From the NCBI RefSeq assembly GCF_014859355.1, contig NZ_JACUUJ010000023.1, forward strand, positions 1 through 46,801: a stretch of DNA of 46,801 nucleotides, read 5' to 3'. How positions within the stretch are numbered: position 1 is the first letter of the stretch; each line of letters opens with the position of its first letter. The notes under the pieces are model-generated. The model had not been told where the DNA came from and made no database searches. It saw only the letters and a program-made list of their open reading frames with translations. A program made the position numbers and the translations under genes. Origin of the DNA: Yoonia sp. (GTDB taxonomy: Bacteria > Pseudomonadota > Alphaproteobacteria > Rhodobacterales > Rhodobacteraceae). Shown piece by piece: positions 38,853 through 46,801 of the stretch.

Positions 38853-38891
38853 AGGGGGAATACGCCCCCTACGCAAAAGGCCGCACAGGCC
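38853..38891 (+). other. pnp leader hairpins
   Basis: AGGGGG-AATACG-CCCCCT (38853-38870) forms a 6-bp GC stem and GGCC-GCACA-GGCC (38879-38891) a second small one just before the ribosome-binding AGGA. Such leader structures are the target of RNase III and PNPase autoregulation in E. coli; here that is inference. No rpsO gene precedes pnp. Confidence 0.5.
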
Positions 38892-38906
38892 AACTAGGAA
38901 AACATG

Positions 38907-41039
38907 ATGTTTAACGAAGTCAAAAAATCAATCCAGTGGGGGCAAGAGACGCTGACGCTGGAAACGGGTAAGGTTGCTCGTCAGGCGGATGGTTCTGTTA
39001 TCGCCACGCTGGGCGAAACCAGTGTCATGGCCAACGTGACCTTTGCCAAGGTCCAGCGGCCCGGTCAGGATTTCTTTCCGCTGACCGTGCATTACCAAGA
39101 AAAATATTATGCTGCGGGCAAGGTTCCCGGCGGTTTTTTCAAACGCGAAGCGCGCCCCACAGAAAAGGAAACGCTGACGGCGCGTCTGATCGACCGCCCG
39201 TTGCGCCCCCTGTTCGTTCCCGGTTTCAAAAACGAAGTGCTGGTGATGTGCACCGTGCTGAGCTTTGATGGAGTGAACGACCCCGACATGATCGCCATGA
39301 TCGCGGCATCCGCTGCGCTGACCATTTCCGGCGCGCCTTTCATGGGCCCGATCGCCGGTTGCCGTGTGGGTTTTGTGGATGGCGAATACATTCTGAACCC
39401 CGAAATCGACGACATGCACAACCTGCGCCTGAACCCCGAACAGCGTCTGGACCTTGTCGTCGCCGGCACGAAAGATGCCGTGATGATGGTGGAATCAGAA
39501 GCTTACGAGCTATCAGAGGCTGAGATGCTGGGCGCTGTCAGCTTTGCGCACGAACAAATCCAGCCGGTGATTGACCTGATTATTGATCTGGCCGAGTCAA
39601 GCGCAAAAGAACCCTTCCAGTTTGACGTACCTGATTATGCCGATCTTTACGCCGCCGTGAAATCCACTGGCGAAGACAAGATGCGCGCCGCTTATGCGAT
39701 CACTGACAAACAGGAACGCACCATAGCCGTATCCATCGCCAAGGCCGATATCATCGCCGCCCTGACCGAGGAACAGCAGGCTGATGCAAACCTTGGCGCG
39801 GCCTTGAAAAAGCTGGAATCAGACGTTCTGCGCGGTGACGTTGTGAAAAATGGCCGCCGGATTGACGGGCGCGCGCTGGATCAGATCCGGCCCATCGTGT
39901 CGGAAACCGGTATTCTGCCCCGGACCCACGGTTCGGCGCTGTTCACGCGTGGTGAAACCCAAGGCCTGGTCGTGACCACGCTGGGCACCGGTGACGACGA
40001 ACAGATGATTGATGCGCTGACCGGCATGTATAAATCCAACTTTTTGCTGCACTATAACTTCCCTCCCTATTCGGTGGGCGAAGCGGGGCGCGTTGGCCCT
40101 CCGGGGCGTCGCGAAATTGGCCATGGTAAACTGGCGTGGCGTGCGTTGCAGGCCGTTCTGCCCGCAGCAACCGATTTTCCTTACACCATCCGCATCGTAT
40201 CCGAGATTACCGAATCGAACGGTTCGTCGTCGATGGCAACGGTCTGCGGCAGCTCTTTGTCGATGATGGATGCTGGTGTGCCGCTGAAGGCACCTGTTGC
40301 CGGTGTGGCCATGGGTCTGGTGATGGAAGACGACGGGTCTTATGCGATCCTGTCCGATATTCTGGGTGACGAAGACCACCTTGGCGATATGGATTTCAAG
40401 GTCGCTGGCACTGAAAACGGCATCACGTCCTTACAGATGGATATCAAGATTGCGGGCATCACGCCTGAAATCATGTCCAAGGCGCTGGACCAAGCCAAAG
40501 CAGGCCGCCTGCATATCCTGAATGAAATGTCCAAGGCGCTGACCGGCGCGCAGGAATTCAGCGTGCATGCGCCCAAGATCGAAACCATGCAAATCCCTGT
40601 CGATAAAATCCGCGAAGTCATCGGGTCTGGCGGCAAGGTCATCCGTGAAATCGTTGAAACGTCGGGTGCCAAGGTCGATATCAATGATGACGGCGTGATC
40701 AAGCTGGCATCGAACGACGCCGCGGCGATCAAACGGGCTTATGACATGATCCATTCGATCGTGGCCGAACCTGAAGAAGGCCTGATTTACAAAGGCACCG
40801 TGGTCAAACTGGTTGATTTCGGCGCTTTTGTGAACTTCTTTGGCAAACGTGACGGTCTGGTCCATGTATCCCAGATTGAAAACAAGCGCCTGAACCATCC
40901 GTCGGATGTGTTGAAGGAAGGTCAGGAAGTCTGGGTTAAATTGTTGGGCTTTGATGACCGCGGCAAGGTGCGTTTGGCCATGAAAATGGTTGATCAGTCC
41001 ACTGGCCAAGAACTTGCCAAAGAAGACGCTGCCGAATAA
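38907..41039 (+). CDS. pnp: polyribonucleotide nucleotidyltransferase (PNPase)
   Basis: PNPase degrades RNA 3'-5' by phosphorolysis. The 710-residue product starts [21 protein letters not shown], has the two RNase PH domains ([31 protein letters not shown] in the first, [15 protein letters not shown] and [13 protein letters not shown] in the second), then a KH domain ([15 protein letters not shown], near 570) and an S1 domain ([17 protein letters not shown], near 640). ATG 38907 is 7 bases from AGGA; the preceding ATG at 38904 is possible. Confidence 0.97.
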   Translation: MFNEVKKSIQWGQETLTLETGKVARQADGSVIATLGETSVMANVTFAKVQRPGQDFFPLTVHYQEKYYAAGKVPGGFFKREARPTEKETLTARLIDRPLRPLFVPGFKNEVLVMCTVLSFDGVNDPDMIAMIAASAALTISGAPFMGPIAGCRVGFVDGEYILNPEIDDMHNLRLNPEQRLDLVVAGTKDAVMMVESEAYELSEAEMLGAVSFAHEQIQPVIDLIIDLAESSAKEPFQFDVPDYADLYAAVKSTGEDKMRAAYAITDKQERTIAVSIAKADIIAALTEEQQADANLGAALKKLESDVLRGDVVKNGRRIDGRALDQIRPIVSETGILPRTHGSALFTRGETQGLVVTTLGTGDDEQMIDALTGMYKSNFLLHYNFPPYSVGEAGRVGPPGRREIGHGKLAWRALQAVLPAATDFPYTIRIVSEITESNGSSSMATVCGSSLSMMDAGVPLKAPVAGVAMGLVMEDDGSYAILSDILGDEDHLGDMDFKVAGTENGITSLQMDIKIAGITPEIMSKALDQAKAGRLHILNEMSKALTGAQEFSVHAPKIETMQIPVDKIREVIGSGGKVIREIVETSGAKVDINDDGVIKLASNDAAAIKRAYDMIHSIVAEPEEGLIYKGTVVKLVDFGAFVNFFGKRDGLVHVSQIENKRLNHPSDVLKEGQEVWVKLLGFDDRGKVRLAMKMVDQSTGQELAKEDAAE

Positions 41040-41082
41040 TTGGCCGCATCAACGGGGCAAGGAATTTGCCCTGCACGGTTTG

Positions 41083-41109
41083 CACCCGGCCCTTGTGGCC
41101 GGGTGTTTT
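41083..41109 (+). terminator. Rho-independent terminator of pnp
   Basis: CACCCGGCC-CTTGT-GGCCGGGTG is a perfect 9-bp stem with a 5-base loop, followed by TTTTCG, 43 bases after the stop. A second weaker hairpin (GGGCAA...TTGCCC) lies between. Confidence 0.9.
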
Positions 41110-41175
41110 CGTTTCGGCAATCCAGGCTGTGTGTCCCTGGAAAAATGCGTTTTGTTGACGACAAACATATAAACC

Positions 41176-41219
41176 AAAAAGCCCGGCAAGGTGCGAGGCC
41201 CTTCATGTGCTTGCCGGGC
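41176..41219 (-). terminator. Rho-independent terminator of the peroxiredoxin gene
   Basis: On the minus strand GCCCGGCAAG pairs perfectly with CTTGCCGGGC (10 bp) across a 19-base loop and is followed by TTTTTGG. Confidence 0.9.
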
Positions 41220-41222
41220 GCC

Positions 41223-41876
41223 TCAGCTGGATAGTTTGGTTGTCCGCAGATAGGGAAAGTGGGTTGTAAAATCGCCATATTTCGCCTTGGCGTCTGCATC
41301 GCTGACCGCTGTCGGGATGACCACATCGTCACCGACATTCCAGTTTGCGGGCGTTGCGACGTTTTCGCGTGCAGCGGTTTGCAAGCCGTCAAGCGCGCGC
41401 AATACTTCGGCGAAATTGCGCCCGACGTTCATGGGATAGGTCATCGACAGTTTCAGTTTCTTGTCAGGCCCGATGATAAAGACGACGCGCACGGTTGCAC
41501 TGTCAGCCGGTGTGCGGCCGTCGGGTAAATAGGCATCGGCAGGCAGCATGTCGAACGCTTTGGCGACGGTCAGGTCTTCATCGGCAATGATCGGGAAACC
41601 AGCCTTTGCATGGGCAAAGGTTTCAATGTCGCTTTTCCATTTCTTATGATCCTCAACTCCGTCAACGCTGATGCCCATCACCTTGGTGCCGCGCTTTTCC
41701 CATTCATCGGCCAGCTGCGCGACAGCGCCGAATTCAGTTGTGCAAACGGGGGTAAAATCCTTGGGGTGGGAAAACAGGATCGCCCAGCTATCGCCGATCC
41801 AGTCGTGCAGGGAAATCGCGCCCTGATCAGTTTCAACGGTCAGATCGGGAATCGTATCGTTAATGCGCAGTGCCAT
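41223..41876 (-). CDS. 1-Cys peroxiredoxin (Prx6 type)
   Basis: A 217-residue thiol peroxidase. The peroxidatic Cys45 lies in HPKDFTPVCTTEFG, and no second resolving Cys is present in the protein, so it is the 1-Cys class. The C-terminal extension typical of Prx6 (TPANWNVGDDVVIP) is present. AAGGAG lies 7 bases upstream of the ATG. It is divergent from the aldehyde dehydrogenase across 123 bases of fairly AT-rich sequence. Confidence 0.94.
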   Translation of the reverse strand: MALRINDTIPDLTVETDQGAISLHDWIGDSWAILFSHPKDFTPVCTTEFGAVAQLADEWEKRGTKVMGISVDGVEDHKKWKSDIETFAHAKAGFPIIADEDLTVAKAFDMLPADAYLPDGRTPADSATVRVVFIIGPDKKLKLSMTYPMNVGRNFAEVLRALDGLQTAARENVATPANWNVGDDVVIPTAVSDADAKAKYGDFTTHFPYLRTTKLSS

Positions 41877-41999
41877 TGGATGCTCCTTATTACCTGCTTA
41901 TATTTACGATATATGAATTACATCACACGAATGCTACCGCGCCTTGCACCGGGCCAACGACAGTGCGACACCTTGTCCAGACAATCAAGGAGCGGTCAT

Positions 42000-43439
42000 A
42001 TGATCCAGAAACGAGATTTCTACATCAACGGTCAGTGGGTGGCCCCAGCCAAACCGCGTGACCATCTTGTCGTGAACCCATCCACCGAAGAAGCCTGCGC
42101 CGTTATTTCGCTGGGCGATCAGCCTGACACCGATGCGGCGGTTGCATCTGCCAGCGCCGCCCTGCCGGCGTGGTCGGCGACGCCCCCGGCGGAACGCGCG
42201 GAATATGTCAAAGGCATCCTGGCCCAATACGAGGCCCGAGAGGAAGAAATGGCGCAGGCCATCTGCCTTGAAATGGGCGCACCCATCGACATGGCCCGTG
42301 ACAGTCAAGCCACCTGCCTACCATGGCATTTGAAAAATTTCCTGACCGCGTTTGAGGAAATCGAATGGGTGCGCCCGCTTGGCCCGCACGCGCCCAACGA
42401 CCGTATCGCGCTGGATCCGATCGGCGTTGTCGGGCTGATCACGCCGTGGAACTGGCCGATGAATCAGGTCACGCTCAAGGTTATTCCGGCGCTGTTGGCG
42501 GGGTGTACCATCGTGTTGAAACCATCGGAAGAGGCGCCGCTGTCGTCGTTGTTGTTCACTGAATTTGTGCACGACGCAGGTGTGCCGGCTGGCGTGTTCA
42601 ACATGGTCAATGGTGACGGCGCCGGTGTGGGCAGCCAGATGTCCAGCCACGAAGACATCGCCATGATCAGCTTTACCGGATCCACCCGCGCAGGGCGCGC
42701 TATTTCGCTCGCGGCGGCGCAAACGCTGAAACGCGTGACGCTGGAACTGGGCGGCAAGGGTGCCAACGTGATCTTTGCCGATGCCGATGACAAGGCGGTC
42801 AAGCGCGGCGTGATCCACTGCATGAATAATTCCGGCCAGTCTTGTAATGCGCCGACCCGGATGCTGGTGGAACGGTCGATCTATGATCAGGCCGTGGAAA
42901 TCGCGGCAGAGGTCGCGAACAGTATCAAGGTTGGCCCCGCATCCGAACCGGGCGACCACATTGGCCCCATTGTGAACAAGACCCAGTGGGACCAGATTCA
43001 GGCGATGATCGCCGTCGGCATCGAAGAAGGCGCGCGGCTGGTTGCCGGTGGTCTTGGCCTGCCCGAGGGCGTGAACCGTGGCTATTTTGTGCGCCCGACC
43101 GTCTTTGCCGATGTGAACAACGATATGCGAATCGCGCGTGAAGAAATATTTGGCCCTGTCCTGTCGATCATCCCGTTTGAAGACGAGGCAGACGCGATCC
43201 GCATTGCCAATGATACCCAATACGGGCTGACCAATTACGTGCAGTCGCAGGACGGCGCCAAACGTAACCGTATGGCGTTGGCGTTGCGGTCCGGCATGGT
43301 GGAAATGAACGGCAAATCCCGTGCAGCCGGTTCGCCCTTTGGCGGGGTCAAGATGTCAGGCCGCGCCCGTGAGGGCGGTGTTTGGGGAATCGAGGAATTC
43401 TTGGAAGTCAAAGCCATTTCGGGTTGGGCCGCAGACTAG
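42000..43439 (+). CDS. aldehyde dehydrogenase family protein
   Basis: A 479-residue NAD(P)-dependent aldehyde dehydrogenase. The signatures are ITPWNWPMNQVTLKV and LKPSEEAPLSS in the cofactor fold, SFTGSTRAG, the catalytic Glu in LELGGKGAN and the catalytic Cys in NNSGQSCNAPTRML. EIFGPVLSIIPF follows. The substrate cannot be told. The ATG at 42000 has AAGGAG 7 bases upstream; the much longer frame runs through the peroxiredoxin gene on the other strand and is rejected. Confidence 0.95.
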   Translation: MIQKRDFYINGQWVAPAKPRDHLVVNPSTEEACAVISLGDQPDTDAAVASASAALPAWSATPPAERAEYVKGILAQYEAREEEMAQAICLEMGAPIDMARDSQATCLPWHLKNFLTAFEEIEWVRPLGPHAPNDRIALDPIGVVGLITPWNWPMNQVTLKVIPALLAGCTIVLKPSEEAPLSSLLFTEFVHDAGVPAGVFNMVNGDGAGVGSQMSSHEDIAMISFTGSTRAGRAISLAAAQTLKRVTLELGGKGANVIFADADDKAVKRGVIHCMNNSGQSCNAPTRMLVERSIYDQAVEIAAEVANSIKVGPASEPGDHIGPIVNKTQWDQIQAMIAVGIEEGARLVAGGLGLPEGVNRGYFVRPTVFADVNNDMRIAREEIFGPVLSIIPFEDEADAIRIANDTQYGLTNYVQSQDGAKRNRMALALRSGMVEMNGKSRAAGSPFGGVKMSGRAREGGVWGIEEFLEVKAISGWAAD

Positions 43440-43448
43440 GCTTGTGTT

Positions 43449-43477
43449 CGCCAGCGCACGAATTCGGTGCGCTGGCG
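43449..43477 (+). terminator. perfect 11-bp stem-loop after the aldehyde dehydrogenase gene
   Basis: CGCCAGCGCAC and GTGCGCTGGCG pair without mismatch around GAATTCG. No T-run follows, so it may be a Rho-linked or mRNA-protecting structure between this gene and the VOC gene. Confidence 0.45.
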
Positions 43478-43537
43478 GGTCTATCGTGCAGCAGAAGTTT
43501 TCTGATATTCCAATCGGTGAATTTCAGGAGGGATGCC

Positions 43538-44467
43538 ATGCTTGCCCAAATCAAAGGCCTGCACCATGTCACGTCGCTTGCAAGCGACGCCCGTGACAAC
43601 AATGCTTTCTTTACAAACGTCCTTGGCCTGCGCCGGGTCAAAAAAACAGTGAACTTCGATGCACCTGACGTGTATCACCTTTATTATGGGGATGAGGCCG
43701 GCACGCCCGGCACCATCATGACCTATTTCCCGTTTCAGAACGCTGCGCGGGGTCGCCCTGGCGCAGGTGAGGTGGGCCGCACAGTTTTCAGCGTTCCGAC
43801 CGGCACATCGCGGGCCTGGCTTGACAGATTGGCCACGTTTGAAGTGGCCGGACTGGCGCAAGACGTGCGTTTCGGGCAAAAGCGCGTGCTGTTCAATGGG
43901 CCCGATGGTGATGTATTTGCGCTGGTCGAACACGACGATGACCGCGCCCCGTGGACAGGCAATGGCGTTAGCGCAGACATGGCCGTGCGCGGTTTTCATT
44001 CTGCAGACATGCGTTTGCGTGATGGCGCAAAGACGGCAGAGTTGCTGCAATTCATGGGCTATGAAAAAGACGACACCGAAGGCAGCGTCACCCGTTACAT
44101 CGTGCCCGGCGGCAATGCTGCAAACACGATCGACCTAGATGTGAACCCGACCGCAAGTGCCGCGCGTCCGGGGGCTGGGTCGGTCCACCACATCGCCTTT
44201 GCCGTTGCAAACCGGGCGCGCCAGCTAGAGGTGCGCGAGGCGTTGCTGGACACCGGCTATCAGGTGACGCCTGTGATCGACCGCGATTATTTCCACGCGA
44301 TCTATTTCCGCACGCCGGGCGGTGTCCTGTTCGAGGTGGCAACAAATGAACCGGGTTTTGACCGCGACGAAGACACCGCACATCTGGGGCAGGCACTGAA
44401 ATTGCCCGGACAGCATGAACATTTGCGCGCACGACTTGAATCGTATCTTCAACCGCTGGAGGACTGA
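43538..44467 (+). CDS. VOC-superfamily ring-cleaving dioxygenase (MhqO-like)
   Basis: A 309-residue protein of two glyoxalase/VOC halves. The first starts IKGLHHVTSLASDARDNNAFF with a metal-binding His near residues 9-10; the second has GSVHHIAFAV and the Glu of GGVLFEVATNEPGF. This matches MhqO-type dioxygenases that act on quinones and hydroquinones in Firmicutes; the substrate here is inferred. GGAGGG lies 6 bases upstream of the ATG. The hydrolase gene starts 1 base after the stop. Confidence 0.87.
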   Translation: MLAQIKGLHHVTSLASDARDNNAFFTNVLGLRRVKKTVNFDAPDVYHLYYGDEAGTPGTIMTYFPFQNAARGRPGAGEVGRTVFSVPTGTSRAWLDRLATFEVAGLAQDVRFGQKRVLFNGPDGDVFALVEHDDDRAPWTGNGVSADMAVRGFHSADMRLRDGAKTAELLQFMGYEKDDTEGSVTRYIVPGGNAANTIDLDVNPTASAARPGAGSVHHIAFAVANRARQLEVREALLDTGYQVTPVIDRDYFHAIYFRTPGGVLFEVATNEPGFDRDEDTAHLGQALKLPGQHEHLRARLESYLQPLED

Positions 44468-44468
44468 A

Positions 44469-45065
44469 ATGCCATATTTTGCCAGACAGACACAGGGGGC
44501 CAGCGGCGCGCCGCTATTTTTCACCTGTCACGGCACCGGTGCGACAGAAGACCAGTTTCACACGCTGGCCGAACAACTGCTGCCCGGCGCGCATGTGACA
44601 TCACCACGTGGGAACGTCACGGAAAACGGCGCCCTGCGGTATTTCCGGCGCACCGCCGAAGGTGTCTATGACATGGACGATCTGGCACAGCGCAGGGCCA
44701 TGATGGCAGATTTTATCGCCAAGGAACGTGCCATCAAACGCCCGTCGCAGACCATTGCCATGGGTTATTCGAATGGCGCGAATATCCTTGCGGCGGTTGC
44801 GCTTGTTCGGCCTGACCTGCTGGATACACTGATCCTGATGCATCCGCTGATCCCGTGGGATCCGGCACCGCAACCAGAACTGTCGGGCCGGCGCGTCCTT
44901 ATCACAGCGGGCAAACGCGACCCGATCTGCCCGGCGGACCGGACGCAGGCGCTGGCCGATTACCTGACAGCGCAAGGCGCGGATGTCCAAATCCACTGGC
45001 ACCCCGGCGGACACGAGGTTGCCAATTCCGAGGTGGATGCAATCGCCCTGTTCCTGCGCGGCTAA
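44469..45065 (+). CDS. alpha/beta hydrolase (MhqD-like)
   Basis: A 198-residue phospholipase/carboxylesterase-type hydrolase. The nucleophile Ser is in AMGYSNGANI, the Asp in GKRDPICP and the His in PGGHEV; the oxyanion stretch CHGTGATEDQF is near residue 19. It is paired with the VOC gene as in mhqO/mhqD systems. Its end overlaps the convergent RluA gene by 4 bases. Confidence 0.9.
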   Translation: MPYFARQTQGASGAPLFFTCHGTGATEDQFHTLAEQLLPGAHVTSPRGNVTENGALRYFRRTAEGVYDMDDLAQRRAMMADFIAKERAIKRPSQTIAMGYSNGANILAAVALVRPDLLDTLILMHPLIPWDPAPQPELSGRRVLITAGKRDPICPADRTQALADYLTAQGADVQIHWHPGGHEVANSEVDAIALFLRG

Positions 45066-45703
45066 AACGGGGCCTTGGCGCTGATTCGCATCCCCTGCCC
45101 GCCGTCGGGGTGGCGGAATTGCAGCGTTTCGGAATGCAGCATCAGGCGGGGGTAATCCCGCGCCGCCCCTTCCGCATAAAACGGGTCACCCAGTATCGGG
45201 TGGCCCAGCGCCAGCATATGCACCCGCAACTGGTGCGACCGGCCGGTTTTCGGCATCAGCCGCACGCGGGTTTCGCCGCCGCCACGGCGCATCACGCGCC
45301 AGTCGGTCACGGCTTGCCTGCCGTTTTCATGGTCTACCATCTGGCGGGGGCGGTTGGGCCAATCCACGATCAGCGGCAGATCAACGGTGCCCGTCTTGGC
45401 CACCATATCCCCCCAAACGCGCGCGACATAGGTTTTGCGGGTCTGGCGTTTTTCAAACTGCAACCCCAGATGGCGCTGGGCGTGGGGCGTCAGGGCAAAG
45501 ACCATCACGCCCGATGTATCGCGGTCCAGCCGGTGCACCAGCAGCGCGGTGGGAAACACCGCCTGCACCCGCATCAGCAGGCAATCGGCCAGATCCGGCC
45601 CCTTGCCGGGGACAGACAGCAAACCGCTGGGTTTATCGACCAGCACGACCTGATGATCGTCGTGCAGAAAAACAAGCGGGTCCGTGGGCGGCGTATAAGT
45701 CAC
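45062..45703 (-). CDS. RluA family pseudouridine synthase
   Basis: A 213-residue pseudouridine synthase. The catalytic Asp is in LVHRLDRDTSGVMVFA at about residues 55-70; VDKPSGLLSVPG and GRSHQLRVHMLALGHPILGD are the other family motifs. No S4 domain precedes it, so it is a short RluA/TruC-like form; the target RNA is unknown. It overlaps yggS by 4 bases (ATGA). Confidence 0.93.
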   Translation of the reverse strand: MTYTPPTDPLVFLHDDHQVVLVDKPSGLLSVPGKGPDLADCLLMRVQAVFPTALLVHRLDRDTSGVMVFALTPHAQRHLGLQFEKRQTRKTYVARVWGDMVAKTGTVDLPLIVDWPNRPRQMVDHENGRQAVTDWRVMRRGGGETRVRLMPKTGRSHQLRVHMLALGHPILGDPFYAEGAARDYPRLMLHSETLQFRHPDGGQGMRISAKAPF

Positions 45704-46353
45704 CCGTAATCCCGTTCACCGAAAATGGCAGACCCCACGCGAATATGCGTGGCCCCCTGCGCGATGGCGCGTTCGAAATCGCCGCTCATCCCCATGGACA
45801 GGCCGGTCAACCCGTTGCGCGCGGCGATTTTCGCCAGCAGGGCGAAATGCAACGTTGGTTCTTCGTCCACGGGGGGGATGCACATCAGCCCCGCCAGCGG
45901 CAGGTCAAGCGCGCGCACCTGCGCCACGAAATCATCCGCCTGCGACGGCAGCACACCGGCCTTTTGCGGTTCTTCGCCCGTGTTCACCTGAATGAACAGA
46001 TCAGGGCAATGGCCCATGTCCTGCGCCAGCCTTGCAAGCGTTGTTGCCAGCTTGGGCCGGTCAACCGTGTGGATCGCCTGCGCCAGGTCCATCGCCTGCC
46101 GCGCCTTGTTGGTTTGCAGCGGGCCGATCAGGTGCAGGGCGATTCCGTCATAGGTTTCGCGAAAGGCGGGCCATTTGCCTGCCGCTTCTTGCACCTTGTT
46201 TTCACCAAAGACCCGGTGCCCCTGATCCAGCACCGCGCGCACGCGGTCCAGCGGTTGCACCTTGGATACGGCAATCAACGTCACATCATCGGCGGGCCGG
46301 TCAGCGGCGGCACAGGCGGCGGCGACGCGGGCCTTTATTTCGTCTAGGGGCAT
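45700..46353 (-). CDS. yggS: YggS family pyridoxal phosphate homeostasis protein
   Basis: A 217-residue PLP-binding protein of the YggS/PROSC family, which controls free PLP levels. The PLP-binding Lys is in LIAVSKVQPLD near residues 26-36; FGENKVQEAAGKW, HLIGPLQTNKAR and LSMGMSGDFERAI are the family motifs. The ATG at 46353 has AGGA 7 bases upstream; a start 23 codons earlier adds unlike sequence. Confidence 0.95.
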   Translation of the reverse strand: MPLDEIKARVAAACAAADRPADDVTLIAVSKVQPLDRVRAVLDQGHRVFGENKVQEAAGKWPAFRETYDGIALHLIGPLQTNKARQAMDLAQAIHTVDRPKLATTLARLAQDMGHCPDLFIQVNTGEEPQKAGVLPSQADDFVAQVRALDLPLAGLMCIPPVDEEPTLHFALLAKIAARNGLTGLSMGMSGDFERAIAQGATHIRVGSAIFGERDYG

Positions 46354-46541
46354 GAAATCATCCTGTTTTGGGTCAAAAACCACGGTTTTCCCTGAAATAG
46401 GGCGTTTGGCGGGCGATGTCATGGGGCAATCAGGTGTGTGTCATAGATGCATCATTTTCCACCGACCCGCATTTGCCCCCCCCATTTGGCTTGAGTGTGC
46501 GGGGCGTTCAGCGCAATTAAGCAGCAATGCTGGTCAAACTG

Positions 46542-46567
46542 GCATTCTTGGGAATGCAAAACTTTGC
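46542..46567 (+). other. hairpin in the porin leader
   Basis: GCATTC-TTGG-GAATGC (46542-46557) forms a perfect 6-bp stem, overlapped at its end by GCAAAACTTTGC. It lies just before the porin ribosome-binding sequence (GAGGGA) and could affect its translation. Confidence 0.35.
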
Positions 46568-46581
46568 GAGGGAATAAATCC

Positions 46582-46801
46582 ATGAAAAGCATCCTTCTTA
46601 CAACAACTGCGATCGTCGCCTTCGCTGGCGCCGCAGTTGCTGACGGACACACCGGTGTGTCCTTCTCTGGCTCGGTAGAGCTGGGCTATAACGACGACAG
46701 CGACAACGATGTTCGCCCAATTGATGGTGGCGCGATCGGCGACTATGATGGCTTCTACTGGGAAGGCAACCTTGCTGTTTCCATGACAACCGCGTTGGAC
46801 A
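46582..46801 (+). CDS. outer-membrane porin (N-terminal part)
   Basis: The first 73 codons of a porin; the gene runs past the right edge. A signal peptide MKSILLTTTAIVAFAGAAVA (residues 1-20) is followed by DGHTGVSFSGSVELGYNDDS, the first beta strand of a Gram-negative general porin as found in Rhodobacteraceae. GAGGGA lies 9 bases upstream. Confidence 0.85.
   Translation, partial: MKSILLTTTAIVAFAGAAVADGHTGVSFSGSVELGYNDDSDNDVRPIDGGAIGDYDGFYWEGNLAVSMTTALD

Noticed and set aside
42318-43220. A 300-residue minus-strand open frame
   Set aside because: It is antisense to the aldehyde dehydrogenase gene and shows no recognisable motif.
41610-43439. Aldehyde dehydrogenase with a 130-residue N-terminal extension
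   Set aside because: The extension runs antisense through the peroxiredoxin gene; a good ribosome-binding site precedes the ATG at 42000.
45514-46347. A 277-residue plus-strand open frame
   Set aside because: It is antisense to rluA and yggS, both clear genes on the other strand.
1-46801. Mobile element, prophage, CRISPR or defence island
   Set aside because: No transposase, integrase, phage or effector genes, no spaced direct repeats, and the gene order is that of a conserved core chromosome.

Overview
The window is ordinary core chromosome of an alphaproteobacterium, very probably a member of the Rhodobacteraceae (Roseobacter group). The grounds are the gene order parA-rsmG-mnmG-mnmE-rho-hemJ | origin | maf-aroE-coaE-dnaQ-secB, a RegB/RegA (PrrB/PrrA) redox pair, AddAB instead of RecBCD, a bacterial Mic60 gene next to hemD and hemY, and a DivL-like PAS protein beside regB. 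I found no prophage, insertion sequence, CRISPR array, tRNA, rRNA or recognisable defence island.

Region 1 (1-5906, all minus strand) holds the start of parA, rsmG, mnmG, mnmE, rho and hemJ. Two perfect 16-bp parS palindromes lie inside the 5' ends of rsmG and mnmG. Region 2 (5907-6313) is an AT-rich, gene-free stretch with several DnaA-box-like 9-mers, and is the likely chromosomal origin: genes on both sides point away from it. Region 3 (6314-9048, plus) is a tightly overlapped maf-aroE-coaE-dnaQ operon, meeting secB and fxsA head-on.

Region 4 (10189-12392, plus) has a Tim44-like protein, MltA and an Smr protein. Region 5 (12375-17051, minus) has an MFS transporter, hslV, a membrane protein of unknown function, hslU and trxA. 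Region 6 (17111-25468, minus) is an overlapping chain tsaE-amgK-murU-addB-addA, which joins tRNA t6A synthesis, peptidoglycan recycling and double-strand-break repair. Region 7 (25511-30187) is regulatory: a kinase-less PAS protein with a perfect CtrA-type box upstream, regB, the wreck of a senC gene, regA and an HD hydrolase.

Region 8 (30301-32430, plus) has ahcY, a small DUF2853 gene and a possible short RNA gene with its own promoter and terminator. Region 9 (32434-35174, minus) is tsaD-gpsA-YciI-EVE. Region 10 (35244-41039, plus) is hemD-mic60-hemY followed by pnp. Region 11 (41223-46801) has a 1-Cys peroxiredoxin, an aldehyde dehydrogenase, a VOC dioxygenase/hydrolase pair of MhqO/MhqD type, an RluA pseudouridine synthase, a YggS-type PLP protein and the start of a porin gene.

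The most interesting signals are the two coding-sequence parS sites and their effect on the mnmG start, the origin with a DnaA box over the maf start codon, the CtrA box before the DivL-like gene, the senC pseudogene between regB and regA, and the candidate sRNA at about 32334-32430. I see no clearly new multi-gene system. Base composition, judged by eye, is more AT-rich from parA to maf than farther right.
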